Below, one piece after another: positions 33,138 through 42,379 of a stretch of 64,000 nucleotides of DNA. The DNA lies in NCBI GenBank assembly GCA_031216915.1, contig CM062297.1, positions 367,177,704 to 367,241,703 of the forward strand, read 5' to 3'. The notes beneath the pieces are model-generated. The model ran no database searches, was not told the DNA's origin, and worked only from the letters and a program-made list of their open reading frames with translations. This stretch comes from Pictodentalium vernedei. Its lineage: Eukaryota; Mollusca; Scaphopoda; Dentaliida; Dentaliidae. Every line of letters begins with the position of its first letter. The stretch's first letter is position 1. Made by a program: the position numbers and the translations under genes.

Positions 33138-34573
33138 AAATGGTCGCGCCCCAACAATTGCTTGTCGTCAACCAGTTGCTTTCTAACCGCTGCAGAGGAG
33201 CACCCAGAATCCCGGAGCAAACTGATCTCCCTTTGTCCCACATACCCTGGGTACACTGGCATATCAACCTTCTGCGAAGTTGTGAGCCTCTCACACATGC
33301 CACTTATTATCGGGACAACCTTCCCGCCTTCCAGCCTTAATTCTTCCCCTTGTATACATTCCCGGAGGGGACTGTGTTCTGGACCGATAGTTTGACAGAA
33401 TGCTGCCGTCTGTCTACTGGACCCTGGATCTACGCGGTCACCTTGCTTCCAACCCCTTGGCGCTGCGTTCCCGGCCCCCTGCTGAGGTGGTCTAATGTTC
33501 CCAGTGGTCCTTACCTGCTTCTGCCAGCAGTCCCTGGCAATATGACCCCGCTTGTTGTAGATAAAACAAGTGGTGTCCTTGGGAGCGCTCCCCTTCCGGC
33601 TGGTCTGCGACGCAGGAGGATCGGGGTGGTGTTGCCTTACGGGTGCCATTGCCAACCCGTTTGCGCCACCCCTAGCCGATTTGGGTGCGTTTACACTCCC
33701 ACCGTGGGCCTCGATGTAGCGTTCTGCCACAGTTGCCATCTCATCATAGGTGGGCGGACCCCTTTCCTTGATGAACAGGCCCAACTCCTTGGAGCATGTA
33801 GTTAAAAACTGCTCCCGGAGAAATAGATCTCGCAGGGCTCCATATGACTCATTCACTTCTGCGAGATCAGTCCAGCGGTCAAAGTACCGCCTAGCCCGGG
33901 CAAAATACTGAGGGACTGTTTCTCCCTTCTCCTGCTTAATTTCTCGGAACTTGGTCCGGAATCCTTCTTCAGTGAGCTGGTATCTCCGAAGGATGGCATT
34001 CTTCAGCTCACTGTAGTCGTTAAGAAGTGCAGGAGGCATACTGGTATAAGCCTCGAGGGCTTTACCTGACAACAAAGGGCTCAAGCACATAGCCCATGTG
34101 TCTTCTGGCCACATTTGACTGGAGGCAAAACGCTCGAACCTCTCCAAGTACGAGTCCAAGTCATCTGTGTTTTCATTAAAATGAGCGAGGTGGGGGCGTG
34201 GAGCATGAATTGCTACCCCTGCACTCCCATCCCCTGAGTGCCGACTTTCATTTTCCACATCGGCCCTTGCTCTGAGGAGCTCTAATTCTCTCTCGTGCCT
34301 CTGTTGTTCGAGCTCTCGTTCTGCCTCCCTTGCCTCCCTTGCCTCCCTTGCTAATTGGGCTTCCCTCTCTCTCGCCTCATTTGCTAATTGAATCTCTCTC
34401 TCTTTCGCCTCCCTATCTAATTGGGCTTCTCTCACCCTCGCCTCTTTTGCGTCTTTCTCACGCTCTTGTTCTAAATGGGCTTCTCTCTCCCTTGCGTCAT
34501 TACGTAAGGCAATCTCCTTAGCCTCACGTTTCTGCTCATCTTTAACGAACTTATGAAGTTCGGCTCCCCTCAA
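33128..34573 (-). CDS. LTR retrotransposon gag with N-terminal part of protease
   Basis: An open frame of 481 codons. Residues about 1-110 are a charged Glu/Arg/Ala coiled coil with repeats of the type REAREREAQL. Residues about 135-290 form a capsid-like core (LDSYLERFERFASSQMWPED, AYTSMPPALLNDYSELKNAI, RRYQLTEEGFRTKFREI). At 336-349 there is a zinc knuckle, CFIYNKRGHIARDC, whose second Cys is Tyr (TAC for TGC), so zinc binding is probably impaired. At 455-457 DSG is the aspartic-protease active site. Gag packages the RNA in a cytoplasmic particle. An intact frame of this length in a young element suggests recent selection or recent insertion. Start chosen at the first ATG of the open frame. 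Confidence 0.85.
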   Translation of the reverse strand: MRGAELHKFVKDEQKREAKEIALRNDAREREAHLEQEREKDAKEARVREAQLDREAKEREIQLANEAREREAQLAREAREAREAERELEQQRHERELELLRARADVENESRHSGDGSAGVAIHAPRPHLAHFNENTDDLDSYLERFERFASSQMWPEDTWAMCLSPLLSGKALEAYTSMPPALLNDYSELKNAILRRYQLTEEGFRTKFREIKQEKGETVPQYFARARRYFDRWTDLAEVNESYGALRDLFLREQFLTTCSKELGLFIKERGPPTYDEMATVAERYIEAHGGSVNAPKSARGGANGLAMAPVRQHHPDPPASQTSRKGSAPKDTTCFIYNKRGHIARDCWQKQVRTTGNIRPPQQGAGNAAPRGWKQGDRVDPGSSRQTAAFCQTIGPEHSPLRECIQGEELRLEGGKVVPIISGMCERLTTSQKVDMPVYPGYVGQREISLLRDSGCSSAAVRKQLVDDKQLLGRDHLCI

Positions 34574-34929
34574 GGCCCGTTTCCTTGCCTAATGATACCA
34601 GTTGGGCGAGGGGTGTAACAACATCCATTTTGATTTTTTCTTTCTATCTTCAACACTCGTCAGAAAGAATGAAGAAGGAAAAGAAAGAAAGAAAAAAAAA
34701 TATGGCAATTAATCCTAATTTACCTGTGTAATTTAACGTAATTAAATGCCCCAAATATTCTGAAACCTACCGCAGTTATAGTGGCTATTAAGTATCCTCT
34801 ACTAATATATTGCGATATTAAACCCTTGAACGGCATCAGCTGACCGAACGCGTCAAAACATAAACAGAACCGCCGTTAAAATAAAACAAAATTTCCATAT
34901 AGCCATTTTTTGCCTTTTAGAAATATCCT

Positions 34930-34945
34930 GGTTAGCGCTCGCCAA
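34930..34945 (-). promoter_or_regulatory. candidate tRNA primer-binding site
   Basis: On the minus strand TGGCGAGCGCTAACC begins 5 bases inside the 5' LTR. TGG at the start is required for pairing to the CCA end of a primer tRNA. The discriminator would be G. The tRNA species was not identified. Confidence 0.55.
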
Positions 34946-34949
34946 TCAA

Positions 34950-36526
34950 TGTCAAGAACACCTGAGGCCCCGTAAGGCCTGGGCTGACGTGGGGTTATTT
35001 AGTCCCGCTGATGGAGTTGCGGGAAAATTAGACCAACGTGGAGGGTCGGAATCCAAGTGTCGCGAACTCGGCGCAGGGAGCTGAGTTAGACCGACGCCGT
35101 GATTCCTTCTCTGCCAAATTGGCCTGAAATAGGTTCGATTTCCGTTAGGTGTGATTCCTAATCACTTCAGGCTGTATAATGGAAAGAATGATTTAAAGTA
35201 ACAACAATTCTTTTATTTACACATAAAAATAAATCCGTTTCAATATTTCAACAATCAACAATTCGATTCTTTTTACAGAAAATGGGTTGCTAGGGTTAAA
35301 CAATTCTCAACAATCATATAGTTGTTCTATAGCCCTGTACTGGCACTATAGTCTACACACTGGAAATGTTACTAGCGTGAGCTCGCCATAAGAGCTTCAC
35401 AAATCTGAAATGTTATTACTGTGAGCTCGCCATAAGAGCTTCACCCGCTTAGGCTCAAATGTCAACGTCTGCGCGTAACTGTACCTCTGGCTGTCGGAGG
35501 GTTCCGACCAGCAATGTTCGTCATCTATAAAGCCACCGTACTTCTGATTTGGGTCCGATATTGTCTACTCATACCTTATGTGCCTTTTGAAAGTCCTATT
35601 GAAATATTCACCGTTCCTGGTTGAATTCACGATTCACAAATGCCCCTTTTTGTGCTAGGGTGAAATTGTCACTCACACCGATCTCCAGTCAGTATTACGA
35701 TGCTTCGACAGCAAAACAAACTACTCAGAACGCAATCCGTCTGACGCTTCGAAGGGTTAATACGCACAATACAATTAACCTACACTTCTGACTATTGCAG
35801 GCTGATACCTGCTACTCGACAATCTAAACTCTCACGTTCCACCTGGGGTGTTCCTTCTCAACGAATTTGCCGCCTATCAACCTTACGCTAAATCAATCCT
35901 GGAATGCCCTCTCTGGCGATTCCAGCCCTTTCAGGGTCCTGTGATCGAAGGTACCCCTATGCCAGGAAACAGTCTGCCTGTCCTGGACTTCACCAACGTG
36001 TGTGTGACCCCAAGTGTGTGTCTAATGCTCTGCTCTTCAGGGTATATATACTTTTTACCCTAAACTGTCAGGTGGACGGACGCTCATCCATTCATCTGTC
36101 AAAACGGTGGGAGATGACGTATATCGAGACAGAATCAATACAAGTCATCTCGCGCGTGACTTAACGGTGATTTCACTTGTCGAGACAACCATTTCGTTTC
36201 TGCTATTTTGCTATTACTAATGATGACACGACATTTCTATCTTTATCGGCCGTGACGATATCCTGCCACCAACCGATTACGTCTCGTAAGACTCGTGACT
36301 ACTGCATAAATTAAATGAGATTAGACCTTATCTAACATACCGTTTCTCCCCTGGGTCCCTGTCCTGAAGCTGGATATACACCACATGTGTTTTTTCCATG
36401 TCCAGCTTTGCAGAGAGGTGAAATTCAAGTAGGGTTTTCGCCTTGATGCGGAATATATTTTGAACTTACAATATCTTTAAATATGAGGCCCCTTGCCCCT
36501 ATATTTAGGCTGGCTTTGCCCTGACA
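34950..36526 (-). repeat. 5' LTR (element orientation minus)
   Basis: TGTCAAGAACACCTGAGGCC at 34950 through TTTGCCCTGACA at 36526, 1577 bp. It would carry the element promoter and polyadenylation signal; I could not place them with confidence. Confidence 0.92.
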
Positions 36527-36728
36527 ATGTCTTCAACCAATCTAACCATGTCTATGCTGCAGTGCGGAGTTACAATGTTGGGGAGCTGGCAGCTGTTCAT
36601 TGTTGCTTGGTGGTTCTCCCAGGGTACTCTGGCTTCCTCCACAAGTAAAACTGTCACAGTCATGATTAGCCATTGTGCATAAGTATGTGACTTTAAACAC
36701 CAATAAATAAATAAAATAATAGTTGTGG
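36527..36728 (+). mobile_element. 5S rRNA-headed SINE, 3' part
   Basis: Resumes after ATGTC with TTCAACCAATCTAACCATGT, GGTGGTTCTCCCAGGGTACT and the shared tail CATGATTAGCCATTGTGCAT ... AACACCAATAAATAAATAA, then the second copy of AGTTGTGG (36721-36728). Same 3' half as the SINEs at 2160 and 21873. Confidence 0.85.
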
Positions 36729-36783
36729 CACCTGTGCTTAAGAATGGAGCTCAAATATGAACTTCCTGCACTCAACCAGTTAA
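36729..36783. mobile_element. TTAA MITE family R4 copy c, right part
   Basis: CACCTGTGCTTAAGAATGGAG through ACTTCCTGCACTCAACCAGTTAA (in pieces CTGCACTCAACCAGTTAA) matches the right end of copy b (TTCCAGCACTCTACCAGTTAA-type). TTAA at 36780-36783 closes the element that began at 29308. Confidence 0.7.
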
Positions 36784-36896
36784 ATGTAATAAGCCACAGT
36801 TCATGTTTTTGTCACCTCAGAAAATACTGGCTCTGCAATCACCAAATTCCCCAGAAATGCTGCAGAAAATTAGGAGATGTGTTGCATATAAAAGGC

Positions 36897-37164
36897 GGTA
36901 TCTCGCAACCTAGAAAATAAGCAGACAGTCATCTGCAAAATGAGGTCCCCAGAGGGTGAATTTAGGGATGCTACCCTGCACAGCAGGGTAGCATCACTAA
37001 ATGTACCCTCTGTGAACCTCAGTCTGAATCAGGGTCTCAAACTAAACAAAAAAGGTACCCAGATGATAAACTGGCCCATTGTATGGGATGTCATCATCAG
37101 ATTCACCCTCTGGGGACCTCATTCTGCAAATGTCAGACTGCTTATTTTCAGGCCTGGTACCTCG
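36897..37164 (-). mobile_element. hAT-like MITE family M, copy 3
   Basis: Reverse orientation copy: TAGAAAATAAGCAGACAGTC ... GTCAGACTGCTTATTTTCAG, with the palindrome GCTACCCTGCACAGCAGGGTAGC. Flanking GGTATCTCG (36897-36905) and GGTACCTCG (37156-37164) differ at one base, consistent with an 8-9-bp target duplication. Confidence 0.75.
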
Positions 37165-37207
37165 TTGGGACATGTATCATTCAAGTCAGGTTTATCATTC
37201 ATATTTA

Positions 37208-37443
37208 TTTACCCTTTACCCAGCATAATGAACAAAACCAACCAGCGCTACATGTATTCATAACAATCTCCAGTCAAATTTTATTTTTTCATTTCTTTTT
37301 TCTTCAACGCACAACTTATTGTTGAGCTTGTTCCATTGAGGGTCCATCAGCTATGTTTTTGAGACAAAGAATCAAATTTGTTAGATACTCACGACTTTTT
37401 ATTGAAAGTGTTGACTGCTATTCAGAATATAGGTAAAGGATTA
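37208..37443. mobile_element. TTAA palindromic MITE family P, degraded copy
   Basis: ACCCTTTACCCAGCATAATG at the left, GGGTCCATCAGCTATGTTTT and ATATAGGTAAAGGATTA at the right. Palindrome largely eroded; TTAA lost on both sides. Confidence 0.6.
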
Positions 37444-37640
37444 CGATCATCATGAGCTAATATTAGCTGGGAATTTTTAAAATATTTTACACTTTTACAA
37501 TAAAAACATTATAAGTAGAACTGAAATGGTTAAGGGATTTTCTTGATCGATTAATCACATGGATTAACCTTGGTTAACCGATTAATCACTTGTCCAAATA
37601 GATATCTGAATAATTGCCACATCATTGATGATTTACAGCA

Positions 37641-37890
37641 CGAACCCTTTACCCAACGTAACAAACAAAACTGACTAGGCCTATATACAAAAATCTCCAT
37701 TCAAATTTATTATGTTTTCAATTTTTGTTTCAAAAACATACCTTATGACCCCTCATTGGAAAGTGCTCATTTAGATCATTCCAATAACGGGTCATAAGCT
37801 ATGTTTTTGAGACAAAAATTGAAAATTTTTAGTAATTCATGAATTTATTTTGCAAGTATCGTCTGCTACCCGCAATGGGTAAAGAGTTAA
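37641..37890. mobile_element. TTAA palindromic MITE family P, copy
   Basis: AACCCTTTACCCAACGTAAC ... CAAAAACATACCTTATGACC / GGGTCATAAGCTATGTTTTT ... AATGGGTAAAGAGTTAA. Right TTAA at 37887-37890. Confidence 0.7.
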
Positions 37891-38172
37891 GAATGACCAT
37901 TTCCAGCCACTGATACAGTATGATGATCATGCAAGTAAACAAGTATGTCAGCAAGTCACTTGCATGCTTTACTCTGTCTCATATAATTGATGTGAGTCAG
38001 TGTGACAATGTTTACCTGTTTTGGAGCAAGTTTGTTCCTTTGTTAACCCATATAATACAGTAGTTCAAAAGTGACGGTTAATCAATCAATTACTATTTGG
38101 ATCAAACAAGATATTGATCATTGATTAACTGATTAATCGGTTAACCATTTCAGTTCTAATTATAAGTTACTC

Positions 38173-38294
38173 TGATGAATTGACAGTAACATGGTCTGAG
38201 GTTTGCGGCTTGGTACATATGTTCAACCTTGACACTTTATGTCTTGGTTGAACATAATCTCCAAGCCTCAGACCATGTTACCATCAGTTCATCA
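38173..38294. repeat. inverted repeat of about 50-bp arms
   Basis: Arms TGATGAATTGACAGTAACAT then GGTCTGAGG (38173-38227) and CCTCAGACCATGTTACCATC then AGTTCATCA (38244-38294). TGTTCAACC / GGTTGAACA close the stem around a short loop. No TTAA or TA flank seen; foldback element of unknown type. Confidence 0.65.
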
Positions 38295-38321
38295 CAATAA
38301 CATATATGTTATATATAGAGG

Positions 38322-38423
38322 ATATGGAATGAGTGTTTTTCTCATATAATATTTATGAAACGAATCTCAGAATTCGGACGAGTTTCATAAATATGATATG
38401 AGAAAAACACTCATTTCATATTC
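38322..38423. repeat. inverted repeat, near-perfect palindrome
   Basis: Arms ATATGGAATGAGTGTTTTTC TCATAT and ATATGAGAAAAACACTCATT TCATAT, with ATTTATGAAACGA / AGTTTCATAAAT inside and GAATTC at the centre. It directly follows the inverted repeat at 38173-38294. Confidence 0.7.
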
Positions 38424-38474
38424 TATTTGTCGTATGACACACACATGCACAAATTCGCCACATAGTATGACTTT

Positions 38475-38695
38475 TTAACCCATCACCTAACTTGAGTTGC
38501 AGACAGCACTTGGAAAAAACATCCTCGTATAACTAAAAATTTTCATTTTTTGTTTCCAAAACATAGGTTATGATCCCTCATTGGAACAAGCTCATCGAGC
38601 TCGTTCCAATGAGGGGTCATAACCTATGTTTTGGAAGCAAAAAGTGAAAATATAAAAAAAAATGAATGGCGTTTTTCTTGTAGGTAAAAAATTAA
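38475..38695. mobile_element. TTAA palindromic MITE family P, copy with well kept palindrome
   Basis: TTAACCCATCACCTAACTTG at 38475, palindrome CCAAAACATAGGTTATGATC / GGGGTCATAACCTATGTTTTGG meeting at AAGCTCATCGAGCTCG, and right TTAA at 38692-38695 after TAGGTAAAAAA. Confidence 0.75.
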
Positions 38696-38937
38696 TACAA
38701 TATAACCCACCCTAAATAGGACAGATAACGTAAATTCTCCCTACTGAAATTATGCAAATGTGACCCAGTTGTATTTTGTTTAGCCAATCAAATTGTCTAG
38801 ATTTGAAACTGACCAATGAAATTAACGGAAGGCTTTGTTTATCACTGATTAATATGAAAACAAAATATCAAATGTTTTTAAGTGAACAAAACGGACGAGT
38901 CATATGATAAATATACATATATAACAATAACATACAT

Positions 38938-39089
38938 CCTCATGGAGTTCTGTCAAACAAGATATAATAGAATAAATGCTAAGTTTATCTCTAGAATACA
39001 GGAAAGTGACCCTGTTAATTGAATATTCTTGTTAATGAATAATTTTCATTGGCAATGTGGCCATCCAATTAAATGGGTTCCACTGTAGT
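38938..39089. mobile_element. pogo/Tigger-like MITE family T, 3' remnant
   Basis: CATGGAGTTCTGTCAAACAA, GATATAATAGAATAAATGCT and TTATCTCTAGAATACAGG match 7145-7341. The right end GGGTTCCACTGTAG matches the terminal repeat CTCCACTGTA of the full copy at 19384-19816. Confidence 0.6.
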
Positions 39090-39460
39090 TCTCCTCCATC
39101 TTCTTTCAGCATTGTAGACCAGGTTCCTGTGTTGGTATATTGACAAGACAGTATGGGAAGGGCTATCGTAGTCATGGAAGTTTAAAGTCTTGTTTGCCTA
39201 ATGCTCTACCTCAGCTCCATCTTTCCATGGATTTCTGCGGCTTCAGTCCTACTCACTGAATCGGCCCTTCTCATGCATTGCATTGGTGGCAGCATTGTCA
39301 GACACACATATCCAGTTTTGTAAGAATTTGTATTTAGGTCATTTTCTCAAAGTCCAGTGGGTCCAGGGCTTTTATATTGTGCAAGTACCTTATGGAGTTA
39401 TCACAACAGTATCCAACCCTAAAACTGTGCCTTTTTCCCCCACTTTCACCTGCAATTGTA

Positions 39461-40475
39461 AACCTAAACTTAGTCATTTTTGGTTGTTACAATTAGCATT
39501 TAGGTCGGCTTTTGTGCAGATTGTTGAGTCTTAACTTCACATTACTGTGTATTTTTTTCATTTCAATAACATCTTGAGATATTAACCCTACTGTATGTGA
39601 AGATTAATCTGAATTTTTTCAATGTTTTTGTCAAAATTTTCAAGTTTTCCTGAAACTCAGTCAATTTTAGGTTGTAAAAGTTTATGTTAAGCTGAGTTTT
39701 ATTTCTGTGTCTTTCCATGTGATTGATATTATAGACTTGGGTTACTGAAGTCCATTGAAGTAATATTTAACCCTCATTTTATGTATATTTCAGGAATTTG
39801 ACGAAGACTTTTAGCCCAAACTTAGTTATTTTTTATTGGGGTTTATGTCAGCTTTTGTGTTCAGTGTGGTGCCTTAACTTCTCATTACACTATATTTTTT
39901 TATTTAAAGGACGTCTTCTGATATTAACTGCACTGCATGCTCAAATTTTATGAAACATTTTTTCTTGTCAAAATATTCACATTTTTCCAGACACAGTCAG
40001 TTGTAGGTTGTTAGCTTTTTGCACGCTGCGGGTGGATTTTCCTGCCCAGGACAGGATTTCTCTTCTCACTGAAATAAGTGTAATTTGGGCACATTTAATC
40101 CAATTTTTCCCCTGCAAATTAAATAGATTTTTCACCAATGATTTCTTTAGTTAAATTTAGATGAATGTTTCATCATATTAGTCATGGTTGCTTTAGAGAA
40201 GCCATGATGAGATTTGATGAAAAATATCTTGAAAATACACAGCAGGCTAAGTGTTAAAGTATGTGTTAAGGCAAGTTTTGTTTTCAGATGATTGATATTG
40301 CAGACATAGGTTAATGTTAAGACGATTGCAATTATATTTAACCCTTGATTTTTAAGTATATTTGAGGAATTTGATGGAGATTTTCAGGCCAATCTTACTT
40401 TTTCTGGTTTTAAGAATAAGCCTTCAGATAAGCATTAATGCAGATTGTGGTGCCTTAACTTCTCATTGTGTATAT
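39461..40475. repeat. degenerate tandem array of about 350-bp units, interrupted by R3
   Basis: Landmarks recur at 39461 (AACCTAAACTTAGTCATTTT), 39814 (CCCAAACTTAGTTATTTTTT) and 40387 (GCCAATCTTACTTTTTCTGG). Each is followed by TTAACTTCTCATT or TTAACTTCACATT. The second spacing exceeds the first by about the length of the R3 copy at 40019-40255, so the unit was present before that insertion. Function unknown. Confidence 0.55.
40019..40255 (-). repeat. dispersed repeat family R3, copy 3
   Basis: On the minus strand CAAATCTCATCATGGCTTCT / AACCATGACTAATATGATGA is the hairpin end, then CCAATGATTTC-complement and the GGAAAATCCACCCGCAGC end. It matches 2545-2768 and 14528-14711. Confidence 0.55.
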
Positions 40476-40476
40476 T

Positions 40477-40740
40477 TATGCCCCCACAACTAAAAATTGT
40501 GGGGCATATTGTTTTGCCTCTGTTGGTTTGTCCATTAATTCTTCCATTTGTCTGTTTGTCCATTGGTCTATCTGCATATAGGGCACAAGTTTTGTCCAAT
40601 TAACTCCTCTTACAGTTTTCGAGCTGGAACCTTTTTATTTTTCAGGTATTTATACATATACCAAAGGTGTGCATATTTTTATCAGAAATTTGATTTTGTT
40701 CACTTTTTCACAAAATTATGGGTTGTTGAACTGTGAAAAT
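40477..40740 (+). repeat. dispersed repeat, hairpin plus GTCTGTTTGTCC leader, copy 1
   Basis: Starts with a stem ATGCCCCCACAA / TTGTGGGGCATA (40477-40512), then pyrimidine-rich GTTTGTCCATTAATTC and CTGTTTGTCCATTGGTC. CTTACAGTTTTCGAGCTGGA (40613) recurs at 43513-43548. This layout (stem, then GTCTGTCC-rich DNA) is also seen at 44641 and 54051. Confidence 0.5.
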
Positions 40741-40744
40741 TTCT

Positions 40745-41837
40745 CATCAACCTACCTCACAATTGTTTACAACAGGCTTGCACTATAGTGGATGTCCATA
40801 AATCGGAAGTATACTCTCTATTTCGTTCTTTCCCAAAATGATTTGAGAAAGAAATGTGGTTCAAAAGCACTAAGAAAAATAAGCCAAAACTGGGTCAAGT
40901 GTGACCAGTGTATACCCAGTAGGGGGCACTCTTTTCTAGTACTAATCAACGGTTTCTGGTACCAGTGCGCAGACGTATAAAATGTGTCATTCTTTTTTCT
41001 TCCACCATCTTGTGAAGATGTGTATCTTCTTGCTCATCAACAGTGATACATTTTGACTCGATGTTGACGATGTTCTGGTTCTGATTTGTGGACTCATAGA
41101 TGTTTCTTTACAGGGCAGTGTTTTTGTATATTCTCTTGAATATTCACCATATTTTTCATGATATATCTCTATACCGATTTCGCAAGTGATTTTTGCATAC
41201 CATGCTATTTCAGTGTCTTGTCCATTAATACTAAGTCTTTGGTTTCTGTTTTTATCTGAGTTAGGTGACAGCTGGGGGCTGATGTGGCAACTTTTCTCCC
41301 CTCTGTTGAGGGTCGAATTTCTGCCAGTTTCCCTTTTTTGGCTGTTGGGGTACTTCTGTTTCCATCGGGACTTTGTTTCTTGCCACCTTACTCTGGTAGC
41401 TGGGGGTGTCCTGATTTATTTTTCTTTGGGTTCACCTTCCCATGTACATTGCTTTCACCAGAAATGCCAAGGATGATACCTTGTGGACAATTTTTGTTGC
41501 CTTAGCATGTTGAAGTTTCCCATTATTCATGTGCGACTTATATGGGTGTTCTGTTGAAAGACCCATTTAGTGGTGTGGTCTTCCACCTTTTCGGCTTTAG
41601 TCTTTTGTGTAGTTCGGCATGTGGCTGTTCCTCCCACACCATGGGAAGGGGAATGTAGTCGTTCAGGGCCTCCCAACACAGCTCTGTCTGGAGTGAGTTC
41701 TACCCTCTCCATGGGGTTTTTGCAGTCTTTTCTGGGAGTAGATACTGCGGTAGCTGTTGGCGTTTCTGGTGAAGAGATGCCTGGTGCTGGGATTGTTGTC
41801 CCCTCCTGTCAACATCTGAGGCTGTCACTAGGGTTGT
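40745..41837. other. non-coding stretch, no gene recognised
   Basis: Several open frames near 41186-41500 and 41570-41830 overlap on both strands and show no conserved motif, no splice-bounded structure and biased pyrimidine-rich composition. I do not call a gene. Confidence 0.45.
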
Positions 41838-42111
41838 CAGTTGCTCTGTCGGTTACATCATCAGTCTACGTTTCAGCCAGGCTCAGCTTATCCCTGCAGG
41901 GGTTTCTGCTCATTTGGACGTGGGATATTGGCCTCAACCTTCCCTGGCTTCAACACTGTGAAGATGGAAGGGGTCAGCTGCTCTGTCGGTTACATCTTCA
42001 GTCTACGTTTCAGCCGGGCTCAGCTTACCCCTGCATGAGTTTCTGCTCATTTGGACGTGGGATATTGGCCTCAACCTTCCCTGGCTTCAACACTGTGAAG
42101 ATGGAAGGGGT
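41838..42111. repeat. tandem duplication, two 137-bp units
   Basis: CTCTGTCGGTTACATCATCA at 41844 recurs as CTCTGTCGGTTACATCTTCA at 41981, with GGACGTGGGATATTGGCCTC and CACTGTGAAGATGGAAGGGG in both. The units are nearly identical, so the duplication is recent. The frame stays open through one junction but encodes no known motif. Confidence 0.8.
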
Positions 42112-42300
42112 TGTCAGCCAATCCCTCTGCTTTGGTCTCCCAAACTTTGGATCAAGCTTCTTTTGAGTTGGATTCAGATGTCCATGTTGCGCTTCCATCC
42201 ATGCATTCTCAGCACTCTGGTTAGTTTGGCGGGACCGACACTTTCTTCAGTTGGTATGCTCAAGATGAGCTATGTGTCTTCTGCCATCATTTACCTTCGG

Positions 42301-42378
42301 CTCTTGTGATATCCTGGGCCAAACCAATCTTGTGCGATAATTCTTAGCCCATTCAAATGTATTTGCAGTTCTGTATTT
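42301..42378. repeat. dispersed repeat shared with 511-585
   Basis: CTCTTGTGATATCCTGGGCC and TGTGCGATAATTCTTAGCCC match the sequence near the window start with few changes. Class unknown. Confidence 0.6.
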
Positions 42379-42379
42379 A

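Larger units (their letters stand above)
29722..36526 (-). mobile_element. LTR retrotransposon, complete ends, gag-protease only (non-autonomous)
   Basis: 6805 bp in minus orientation. LTRs of 1592 and 1577 bp start TGTCA and end TGACA. A perfect 5-bp target duplication ATGTC is at 29717-29721 and 36527-36531. A primer-binding-site candidate lies just inside the 5' LTR (34931-34944, GTTAGCGCTCGCCA on +, ending in CCA like a tRNA 3' end). A polypurine tract GGGAAGGGAG (complement of 31315-31325) abuts the 3' LTR. The interior encodes gag and the start of a protease region; I found no reverse transcriptase, RNase H or integrase motif. LTRs differ at about 30 positions by eye (roughly 2%), so the insertion is fairly young. 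Confidence 0.9.

Noticed and set aside
33350..33805. 151-codon + strand open frame
   Set aside because: It lies opposite the gag frame and is a by-product of gag codon use.
41570..42166. 198-codon open frame
   Set aside because: It spans the 137-bp duplication and overlaps other frames equally open; no motif, no exon signals.
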